Below are positions 50,485 to 61,289 of a stretch of DNA of 64,000 bases, piece after piece. The stretch is from Formicarius rufipectus. Lineage: Eukaryota > Chordata > Aves > Passeriformes > Formicariidae. Positions within the stretch are counted from its first letter, which is position 1; the number at the start of each line of letters is the position of its first letter. The notes beneath the pieces were generated by a model that saw only the letters and a program-made list of their open reading frames with translations, did not search any database and was not told the origin of the DNA. A program made the translations under genes and the position numbers. Where the stretch lies: the NCBI GenBank assembly GCA_013399695.1, contig VXAU01002492.1:1127854-1191853 (forward strand), read 5' to 3'.

Positions 50485-53400
50485 TAGTCACAAACAATTT
50501 TTTTCTCTATCCTGGCTCAAATTGCCATCATAATTCCTACTTTGGAACTGGTACCCCCATATATGAACACTGGTGGTAAAAGCGATCATTCCTAAGAGGT
50601 ATTGCAGTCCATTGTCCATCTGTGGACTGTTTTTGTTGTGTCAGTGGATTATTGCTAAACAGTGCATAAACACCACTAAAGAACACCTGTCCACAAAGCC
50701 AGGCTGGAATGTGAACTTGGAAACTTCCTGGAGTGATCCATGTCCCTCCCAGCCAATTCTCTATAGTTGTAAGTCAGAAAAGACAAAAAGTTCCACTACT
50801 AGTTTCAGGGAAAAGTGCAATTTTCAGTCCTTTTAAGTTGCTGTCAGTCTCTGACAGAGGTTCCTGATGAAAGAATTTTAAAAACACAAACTCCAGCAAG
50901 GTTGGGAACTGCTCTGTTTTCTGAAGTACAACGTGAATCGGATTTTTTTTTTTTCACTTTGCAACACTGACTGTATAGTTTGTGCTCTGGACTGTGAAAG
51001 TGAGCTCTGTCTCATTCATGTCCTATTTAATAGCCCTACAGCTGGGACTGTAATTAATGTTTTCCCTTCTTCAGGCTACATATATTTCCAGAGTCCTGAA
51101 AAATAATCATCAACTACTAAAGAATTAAAGGGTTTGAGTAAATTAAGCAAAATAAATTGAATCCATTGCATCTATTAAATACCCACAAATACCTATATAT
51201 TCAATCAATTATTTCCAAAATTTTCTAAATCTATTAACTATTTCAAATAATTTGCATAACATGCTTTGAGTAACATCTCATTTAACACACCACTATTTCT
51301 TCATTTGGCTTCTGTCCTGCACAGTTCTGCCTTGTTTGCTGTTTGACTGTGGCCAACTAAGCTCCTTCTTAATTAATCAAAATAACTAACTGGCTACAGT
51401 TGTTATTTAAGTTGCATAACCCCCCCATATTTTTAAACTGAAGAAATAAGAATGTCTGTGATGTGACATCTTTTGTCTGTTTGTTTTCAAATAGCTGAAA
51501 GTGGGATGACAGGAGACATGACAGTGACGGGGGTGATGTGATTCAATGCAGAGATCCAGGCAGCTGAAACTATGTGAAAGGATGCCACAAGTTCCTCATT
51601 AATTGCAACCTGCAGTATTATATCAGAAGGAACTGAGGGCTAAGGAAGAAAATGGAAAATATTTGCATGAAATTAAAGCATCTTTTGTATCTGTTGGTAT
51701 TTTTACATCTCCCGGAGGATTTCCCTGGGAAACAAAAAGCTTGATTTCTTGGAGGAATTGCTGCCATAGGTCCTTTCTGACCTTGAAAAGGTCGATTAAG
51801 ATGTACCTGTGTAGTTCAGGGAAAGAGACCTGCAAGCCTCAGGTCCCTCTGATCCCATGCACGAGCCTATCTCGATTTGGAAATCCCAGAGTAACACACC
51901 TTAGTGTCTCTGAGAGCAGAAATGTCTCTCTTTATACCAGTCCAGGGCTCAGGCAGATTATTGTAGACAAACTCCCAGTTTCTCTCTGTGCTGCTGTTCT
52001 TAGTCAGTAAATTATGAAGGAATATTAGTGTGCCTCAGCCTCACCTTGTTGCTATGAGAAGAGAAGCACTGGCTTGTTAGAATATTCATCAGATCCATGA
52101 GAGGGCCATAAAAAGGCTTTCTGAACCCTTCTCTGGAGGGTTTAAGGAAGAAGAGAGCTACCTATATTGAAAAGTAAAGGAACCTGCTGGCTGGACAGTG
52201 TAATGAGAAGACGGCAGTCCCAGCATATGGGATGTACAGCTGGGTGATGGGATTCTTATCTCTGGCACTGTAAGACTATAAAGGACTGAGATTAGCTGCA
52301 GCAATTGAGTGCAAAAATATCACAGAAAACAGTATCAGTGTGGTTGCTTTGTGTGCTGGGTGAAGGAAAATCTTGCTTTTCAGATGTCTAGAACTGAGCA
52401 GAGTATTTATAAGTGCAGCTGTTCAACATTCCCAACTAATGCTTTGTACCAGGGCAAGAATGAGAGCCTCCTTTCCCTTTCTTTTCTGATTTTTTTTGGT
52501 CATATTCTAAAGTTTGTTTTGCTGTAACATCTTATTTTCTATACCTTTTGCTGCCTATGAGGTTAAGAACATTTTCTTCTATTTCTGAGCTTTGTTTCTT
52601 CTGTGCTCAGGGTTCCTCACAGCTCTGACACCTCAGAAGCTCGTTGGTCCCACAGGAGTGAATTCCTGTGCTAGGTTGTGTGTGAGAGGGAACTGCTGGT
52701 ATCAAGGGGACTTTTGCTCCCCTGCCATCACTCTCATCAGCCAGCCCAGCCCAGGTCCCTGGATGATATCCTCTAGGCTGGCTGGGATGCTGCTCAGCGC
52801 TCCCTTCCCCACGTGGTGTTAACCCATCCACAGCTATACACGGTGCTTGGATTGCCGTGTATTAACAGGAGCAATTGTTGCTTGTTGCTTTCATTTTTGC
52901 ATGGATTTTCTGCAAGATTTTCCCCAGTGTGCTTTGATTTTCAATGCAAAGTTCTGAGTCAAATTTCTTCTGAATCTTTAAATAAATATGATTTTACCTG
53001 CCCTTCACCACCCCACCTTCACACACCGAAAGGCCCACGCTCTCATCCCACTCTACCCTTCAGCTTTCTGGTAGCACCAGGAACCAAAGCACTTTCTTTC
53101 CAGGAAAACACAGACTGGAGTTGCTCCTCCTTCTACATCATCACTCTTTTCTCACAACACTCCTGCTTTTGTATTGCAGCCCGGGGATGTAGGAATATTC
53201 TGACTCTAGCCCTGAGTGTGCAGGTGATTATTCACTGTTGGTTATGGACAAGGCTGGAGGACAAAGCAGTTGTTAGTCAGAGAACCCCTGCTTTAAGCTG
53301 CTTTAAGGTGATTTAAGCTGCAAATTAAATAGACTAGACAGGGGGGGAGAAATGCTGCTTTCCCTCTTTTACTAAGTTGAAGAGGCATTAAGGGCTGACT

Positions 53401-56400
53401 TTTTTAAAGGCAGCTGGAGACTTAGAGAGTCAAGTGGCTGCTGTGGTGCCAAGTGGGATTTTCAAATGTATAAAGATGTCCGTTGCCTACCTGAAGTATT
53501 CCCACCTCTATTTGTTTCTTTAGTGTGTAAGGAGCTTTGAAATCTGCTTCAAAGGGCCTTGCTTGAAGCCACACACATGTTCTGGGACAGACCATAGACC
53601 AAGATTCAGATCTTGTATATCCTTGTCCTGAATCTTAACATGGGATCTGTTCTCTTGAAAAACAGCAGAATTCACTGAAATATCTCAATTGACTTAAACC
53701 TTTCTGCATGTAGCACTTCAGTTTATTTGTCTCTGTAGTTATAGCCTGGTATATCAGGAAATGCCTTACACATTTGTGAGATAAATGTCAAGGATTCCTG
53801 TCTCCTTCCTCAACTCTTCTTTTCTTGATGATTTACTTGATAAAAAAAGCAAGAATAAATTACTGAGTTTTACAATTTTTTTCCAGAAACTTATAAGATT
53901 TGTTGTCATTTATTCCCCCCTGAGAAGAAGCTTCTTAGTGTGTCTTTCCATTTGATAAATATTTTTCAGGTAGAAAGCAATATGTTTGGATGAATAAAGG
54001 ATCTCAGGGAGAGCAAAGGAAAGCCATTAGCAGCTGTGGATAAATCTCCTTCTCCTACAGGTTTTTGATTATACAGTGGGCACTTCCTCAACACACCATG
54101 GGCAGAAAGCATGATTTTAAGTGCCATTAAAAGCTGCACAATATCTCCACTGCATTACAAACATCAAATGTAGCCCATGGGAGAAGGCACAGAGTTTAAC
54201 ACGCAGATCTTTACTGGCTCTGCATTCCCTTCCATGTTTTCCCTTGGACAATATTCTGCACTAAAGCATCTAAGCAGCTCCCATTAAGGATGCTATTGAG
54301 AAAGTGCCACAAGTTTGTCCATGTGCTTGCTTTGTGCCCTCTTCTCATCAAGTAAAGTGCCACATTTTGATAATTTCCTCTATATTTTTTTCATTTGTTT
54401 CTTTTATTTTTTCACTTGCTGTTTAGGGGTTTTTCTTTAGGCTGCTCCATGATGCTGTAGATGGTGGGACCCAGGGCTTGTACAGGGAAACTCTCTGGAG
54501 CACACTGGGATTCTTGCTGCAGGTTTTCTTAAGGGTTTCGTGCTCTCCACTGCAGCTGTACTTTTGTATTTAGCTGGAACACTACCATTCTATTTCATTC
54601 ATCTTTTCTATTGCAAAAAAAAAGATGATGAAATGGAAGTTAATTAGGCTATCTAGATAATTCTGAGCAGTGAAAGCTATGGAAGGAAGAACTGTGATTG
54701 AAGTTCTTACAGAGAACCCAAGAGGAACAAAAAACAAGCAAGAAGAAAGTTCTGTGAGAAAACAATAAATAGGCAACTCATAAAGATCAGGGTTGGGTTT
54801 TTCTTCCTCTAGAGCAGAGGCTAAACCCATCACTGGGCTCTCTGGCCCTGCGAGGAGTTTATCAACCCCAGAATGGGAGCTTGAACAAAGGCTCAGGTGC
54901 CAGAATTTGCAGCCTGACAGCTGCACCCACCAGCAGGTCCAGTTTAGGTCAATACCCAGGCTGGGAACTGGGATGTTAAAGGAGACACCACCTGCCTCCC
55001 ACTGGTGCTCTGGGGGAAGGGATCTTCTGAAGGGCAGGAAGATCAGAGGGGTTGTAACTTCTTTGGCCAAGAGAAATAAAGCTAAACTGGATGTCCATGC
55101 AGTGAGCTTGCACACACATAGAAGAGCTGCCTTGCAGGGCAAGAAAAGAAATAGGAGTGCCCAAGAACAGGACTGTAGTGCTCAAGAGGAAAAAAAAAAT
55201 GTTATAAATAAATTTGTGTAGCAAAGACAGAAAATCTGAGGTGATCATAGAATTCTAATCCAAACAACACTGTTGCTTAAATATCTGTCAAAAAAGGGAG
55301 AAGTATTCAGTTCAGGTGCTATTCTCAAAGGTCTGAGAAAGATGAAGGAGATTTCACAGAAAGTGTGAGTTTAACTCCAAACTAGAAATCGATCACTTTT
55401 AAAACTCCCCTGAGAAGCTGAGTAATGTAGAAACTGCAGTGAAAAAAAACCCATCGTTCTTTTGAGATTTTAAAGAGTTGGAAAAAACTACATATTTCAT
55501 AATATTTCTTTATAAATAAAATGCAAATCAGGTTTCAAAATGCGACTTACAAATGCAAAGACATACCTGAAATCTACTTTATGTGGTCTCTGCATTTGAG
55601 AGCTGCTATTCCACATACAAAAAGTGGAATTGTATTGTTGGTTTATCAAGAGAGTCCTACTGGCTACTGACAGCTCCCATATTGTCCTACACTGCAAAGA
55701 GAGCTTCTGATTTCAGTCTGATGTTCTTCATTGCAAAAAGATGCTGCCTTCCTGCTTCCACCACAGGATAACCAGGATGACAGAGTTACACCAGCATAAA
55801 GAGGAAAAAATCAGACTCAGGGCCATAGTAAGAAAAGAAGTTATTAGTGATCTAACACTGAATCAGCCTCTCTCTCTTTGATTCTTTTCTTTTGGATGGG
55901 TAATAGTTGTGTCCTGCATTAATATTTTTGCTTGGTTCACTAGGAAATGCAAATGAAAATAAAAATTACCAATTTAAATTACCCTGAGCTTTTTTCTTTA
56001 TCTACCAGCCGAATGTATATACCTCAGAAACTAATATAACTCTTTGATGGGAATTGCTTATTTTCTGTTGACAGCTTTTTAGTGAAAAAGATAGAAATCA
56101 GATTGAATTTCAACAGTGAGAAATTGAGAGCTTGTTCTACCAGCAGGAGTCTCAAGGCCTCTAATTTTACCTCTGTGAGCAAAGATGAACCAAGAATATC
56201 AGCAACCTACTTTCCTGCCACAGAGAGACAGCACAGCATCCTAAAAGTCAATCCAAAAGACAATCTGAAACAGAGATCTGTCTAAACTTCAGTGATTTTA
56301 CCTTGGTTTAAATATGGCAATATATAAACACAGCAGAGATGCTGGACTTTATCCCTAGGGACATAGCAGTGTGGTACATGAAAGTGAAATAAAGCACATT

Positions 56401-59400
56401 CTGCCTTTGCTCACACAGGTGGGGGTCAGGTGTTGTTCTGCCCCATGGTCCCAAACCCCAGTCACGCACCAGTCTCACCACCACACAGCACTGGGAGCAG
56501 GGCTTTAGTGCTGGTAGGGAATCTCTCCTGGCTCTCTCTGTCCCTGACGAGGCCTTAAAGTTATTTATATCAGCTGAGTGTTTCCATTAACAAGTGTCCA
56601 CGTGAACACTGCTATTGACTTCAGCTCCACAGAATTAGGAGATCATTAAAATACAAATATCAAAATACTTTGTCTTCTTTCCCATGCATGGCAGCATATT
56701 TCTGCTTTGTCCATTTGTGTGTCCCATTCTGTGTAATCCAACATTGCTTTTTGTCTCTGCAATATATCATCATAACACTTCTTCCTGTGCAGCAGCACCA
56801 GGAACCAGAGCAGGCTAATTCTTTTCCATCACATCGCATTTTCTTGTGTTTTGATGCTATTATTTCATGTTCACTTCTTTCCTCATGGTATTTTGGCTAC
56901 ATCATCTTTCATCTTTATCATATTGGTTTACTCCCTTTCATCTTGTACTTTTTCTGTCAAATGATTGTGTCACCTCCACAATCAGACACTGGCCTGGCAC
57001 AGTTGCTCCACAGAGTGTTTCCACCTAAAAAAACCTCAACCATAATGCAATCTCCATACTGATTAATAATAAAATAATATGTTTTTTCCGTGTGATAAGG
57101 TTCTAATTGTTTTGTTTTAGCATAAAATAACTATTCCAAGAACTGTATAATCAGGAGAAACACAAGGATTTATCTTTCTTTCACAATTTCTATTTTACAG
57201 ACTCCACCAGGGACTGGCTACTTTTAAAAAACCTTTCTGTAACTGAGGAGAAACATTTTCATCCCCAGAAGTGTGTGAGTTATGCAAAGCTGAGCCCAGT
57301 GAAGAACTCTGGCTCCTACCAGTTGGGCCTCCCAGGGCGTATGGAGGAGATCTAATTCTGGATCATGACTGTGCTTAAATGCAGCTTTGAACAGGCCAAC
57401 CCTGCCAAAGCCAGGACTGCTGTCACTAAATGAGGTTACTGGGGATTTTTATGTAAGGTACCACAGAAGCTGACGAATAAACTAGCAAATATTGTGGTGG
57501 CAGATTAAAAGGTTACTGCCCTTGCTGTCTTTCCCATCCTTCTGCATCAATATGTTCCCTGCAGTGGAGGGGAGTGTGTGCCCACATGTCAGCATGTCAT
57601 GATCTTCAGCGAGGGGTCTCACAAGATGCAGAGACTCAAGCCATGTCCATTAGAGAGGCTCCTGTCTGTTCCTGTCCTTGGTGTTTCTCTGGAAGTATCA
57701 GCCCTTTGACAGAGGTGATTGGATTCACTTAAATGTGATCCATACAGACCACTGGAATAATTTGCACAAAAATATGGAAGCCTGTGAACTACAGCAGCTG
57801 AGAAATTAGGCACATTACCTATTGTGTTGTCTACAGCGTCAATATTCCCTTGAAGACAAAAGCTGTGGCTATTAATCTCCTAAATCCAGCCATAAAGCTG
57901 ATAAGAGAGCCTTTGAGCACCAGAACTCTTGCTGTGGAGATGCTGAGGAGCTGAGTGGGCAGTGCATGGTCTCCCAGTGTTGTAGTGGGGACATAAACTT
58001 TTAGTAAGAGGAGCAATAGAGGCTTTCAGCGCCTTCGCAAAGTTTCATCAAGGGTTACTGGCTGCCTACAGGGGAGATACAGGTGCCTCAGAAAGCAGGA
58101 GCTGCTCAGCACTGAGCTCTGTGGTACCACTCCAAACAGATGACAGCAGCAGAAAATTGGGTTCCACATTAGCAAACTTAGTACACTAACTCAAATCAAA
58201 GTGAGCCTTGTTCTGCAGACAGCTTTTCCCATGTTCTCACACCTCTACTTTTAATTAAAATGCTGACAATCAGGGATAAGGGGAACAAAATACAAAGGTA
58301 ATCATGTACAGAAAAACATATTTCACCAGAGCATAAGCTATTAGCACTTCCTCGGCTATCTGATCATCTGACAGGCTTAAGGGTAACAGTGATGTGAATT
58401 TCAAATCTCCAGCTGCTCCCCGAGGAGCTTCTGTCTCATACAGTTTGTAGTGAAGTGAGACAGTGGAATGCAAAAATGAAGGAAAGGAAAAGACAGAATG
58501 CAGCAGGATGTATAAAAGCAGGAAGAGGGCCAAAGTCAGCCCTCTCTTAGTGCTGCTGACTTTGATGCATGAGGTGGCTTATGAACATCTGTCTCAAAAT
58601 AGCATAATCCCCCACCTGAACCAGCATTTGTCACTTCTGGATGTTTAGCTCTGTAGGACTCAATCCGTTCAGGAAATTAAGCAGATGTCTAATGCTGAAC
58701 AGATGAGCATTTTCACTGAAGTCAAAACAATTACAATTAGATGTTCACCAGAATTCCTTGCTCAATTGGGGCCTGAGTGGCAAAGCTCGTTTCAGGTTAT
58801 CAAACGCCTGACTGCATTGTAGGCTGTTCTTTTTCACCAAGACACTCTGAGATGGCCATGGACTTCTCACAAGTCACTTTTTCTCCTTCCTTCCCTGTGT
58901 ATGACTTTGATTTCACCCCAATCCCTTGGATATTCTCTGTGACTGATCTGGCCAGTCCAGTTACTATGTATGGACAGCCCTTAAAACCTCACACACCAGG
59001 TTGTTTTCCATCACTTCTCTTCTTCTACAAGAACAAAAATGATTTTAGACCCAGAAAAGCTGCAGCTCAAAAATGACATGAGAGCTAACAGAAGGATCCC
59101 AGCTGCTGGAAGAGAACAGTATTGGAAATCACACTTCCCAGCCTGCCCCCAGTCAGCTTCTCACAGGCTTTGGGAAGAGGGAAGGTTCTAAGGAGAAAGG
59201 ATAACAATGTCCTATGTATATTTACAGTGAGCTCCCTCCCAAGTGTGAGGGTAGCAAGAACTTCCTCAGTAATAGGATTTAGCGCAATTTTCAAGTTTTA
59301 TTTCACTGGAAGGTTCTCACACCCAGCCCAAGGACGTGGTGCTTGAGTCACCCAGAGAGTGGGACAGACTAGACTGAGCACAGGTCAAACATAATTGCAG

Positions 59401-59500
59401 TTCTCATGTTTGCTCTCTGCCCTCGTGTCAGTAGTTAAGTGGGATTTTCTCCATGTGGAAATAATCTCCACGTCTTTACTGCTGAAACAAATTGAAATTA
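50485..59500. other. Unique DNA, no gene seen
   Basis: This is about 9 kb with no recognisable gene, RNA or mobile element. Some parts (52590-53320 and 54790-55160) are more GC-rich and hold chance frames of 142-186 residues without domains. A T run lies at 50943-50954. Confidence 0.5.
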
Positions 59501-59516
59501 GGTATGGAGCCCATCC

Positions 59517-59557
59517 TTTTTTCTTTTTTTTTTTTTTCCTCCATTTTTTTCTTTTCT
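59517..59557. repeat. T-rich pyrimidine tract
   Basis: Almost entirely T with a few C, including a 14-base T run. This is low-complexity sequence. Confidence 0.9.
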
Positions 59558-59559
59558 TA

Positions 59560-60640
59560 CAGTGTCTGCAAGCTATTTACCTTTTATTACAATTGTAAAG
59601 GTAACCTGATTGTGGCAAACAGAACAGTTAGGACATTATAACTGGCTTTGCTCTGTTCCTGTGCAAATTTGGGCATTCTTCTGACTCTAGTTTGCCACGG
59701 AATTTTTTGCATATGGTTAGATGTGTGCTCTACTTCATATGTCTTCTGCATATCAATTATGAGAAATAAACTTCTTGCCACATGCTGTCTTCCTTTCCTT
59801 GCCTCAGTCCCATCCCAAGCCTTTTGCTTGCCTACAAAAATGATTGATTCTTGTACATTGTACACTGAGCTCTGCCAGATTCCAGTGGCACACACCGCTA
59901 TGTGTTCCCTCTATGTACATCTCTGTCACATCTTGATTTGCAAAGAATACATATGGTCGAAATAAAGACAAAAGGAACATTCCTTGTGCTGGTCCTTTTG
60001 TGATATACCTTGTCCAGTGCCAAATGGGAAAGCACAAGAGGTTCTTAGGTTGGCTCTAAGGCTCTTTTTTATGTGCACCATTTTTCATGCTCTATAGTTT
60101 AGGACCTGTCTTTAGAAGGAGGGTGGATGGGATGAACTCTTTAAAAAGGCTGATATATCAAATTATATTTATCATAAAATATTTCAGGTTTATGTCATTT
60201 ATAGCTGTAATTTAATTACACCTAATATGTTTCCCTAACTGTGATATTGACTATTTTATAGGAATCAGAATGAGGCTTTTGATCATCTGTGGGTACAGCT
60301 TCACTAATAGGCATAAATCAAAATGTCTTAGATCAACTTTGTACCCCTAAGGCATAATGTAAATGATGAAGGGATGGGACTTCATTTTGTCATGTTCTTT
60401 TCAAATATCAAGTTATATTAAAGAAAACACTTTTCTCAATCACAGGTGCATGTACGAAGAATGAGTGACAACTTGATGTCATCTCTTTGATAAGTCTACT
60501 CCCTTGGCATTTTTAGATGTACTTTCATAAATGAGCTTCAATTTGTCTTGCACATAGTGGAGTTGTATCTCACTGTCTGCAAAGCTGTATTTAAAAATGT
60601 GCTTACTACTTCATAATTCACAAAGGATAGGGAAGTAAAG
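59560..60640. other. Unique AT-rich DNA, no gene seen
   Basis: No recognised repeat, exon or RNA gene. A 105-residue forward frame (59648-59965) has no family signature. Confidence 0.5.
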
Positions 60641-60642
60641 GG

Positions 60643-60773
60643 AAAAAAACAAAAACAAAAACAAAACAAAAAAAAAAAACCAAAAACAAAAACAAAAAAA
60701 AAACCAAAAAAAAACCCAAAAAAAAACAAAACAAAACAAACAAAAAAAAAAAAACCACAAAAAAAACAAAACC
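60643..60773. repeat. (CAAAA)n-type A-rich low-complexity tract
   Basis: About 131 bases contain only A and C on the + strand, organised as irregular AAAAC and AAAAAAACC units, without a single G or T. On the minus strand two overlapping frames translate to phenylalanine-rich strings, which are artefacts of the repeat. Confidence 0.95.
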
Positions 60774-60779
60774 CTCTTT

Positions 60780-61195
60780 GTGTGTTTTGCTAGAGACCAA
60801 CCAGGAAATGTGTATGTTTGTTGCTAAGAGTCAAAGCACTACAGGGAGGGAGGCAAATGTGAAGTCTGTGCTACTCCCCCACCAGCCTGGCAATTTGTTA
60901 TCCGTCTGCCTGCCAAAAGGCAAGTAGACAACATTGATAAGCTCAAGCAAGACTTTTGTACAATATAGGCATGCTTGGACAAGCAAAGATATATGCATAG
61001 TTTGAGACAAATATAAAGCCTGCATTTTATTTGCACACCAAATACTTCAAAACTATACCCCTTTGTTAAAAAAAATGTAAGGGTTTTTGACAGTGTAAGG
61101 ACAGGACCAACTTTTAACACTAGGGAAAGGTATATAAGGAATGTAACATATCAGATATGTCTGTATATGCACATTATATATTGCATATATAATCT
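60780..61195. other. Unassigned sequence, no gene seen
   Basis: AT-rich spacer between the A-rich tract and the CR1 scrap. An alternating TATATGCACATTATATATTGCATATATA segment, rich in short palindromes, lies at about 61163-61191. Confidence 0.5.
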
Positions 61196-61199
61196 ATGG

Positions 61200-61288
61200 C
61201 CTAGTGGAAAGTGCCCCTGTCCATGGCAGGGGGTGGAACAAGATGAGCTTCAAGGTCCCTTCCAACCCAAACCATTCTCTGATTCTGA
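61200..61288 (+). mobile_element. CR1 LINE 3'-end scrap, + strand
   Basis: Only the last 90 or so bases of a CR1 element are present: 'tagtggaaagtgcccctgtc', 'catggcagggggtggaac', 'aaggtcccttccaacccaaa' and 'ccattctctgattctgat'. This is the conserved avian CR1 3' UTR and terminal repeat, a severe 5' truncation. It is noncoding, and it is closer to the CR1 consensus in its 3' half than the copy at 13.5-14.6 kb. Confidence 0.94.
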
Positions 61289-61289
61289 T

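Noticed and set aside
51603..52010. 135-residue plus-strand frame
   Set aside because: No family signature, no splice or promoter support, and length within chance for a 64-kb window.
52813..53316. 167-residue plus-strand frame
   Set aside because: No recognisable domain. The composition is a mix of Ser/Cys/Leu/Phe typical of random pyrimidine-rich sequence.
54582..55142. 186-residue minus-strand open frame, with a 142-residue plus-strand frame opposite
   Set aside because: No domain, no signal peptide followed by a plausible fold, no splice context, and both strands are open over the same GC-richer block. This points to base composition and not coding.
60538..60800. Phenylalanine-rich minus-strand frames resembling membrane proteins
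   Set aside because: They are translations of the (CAAAA)-rich tract.
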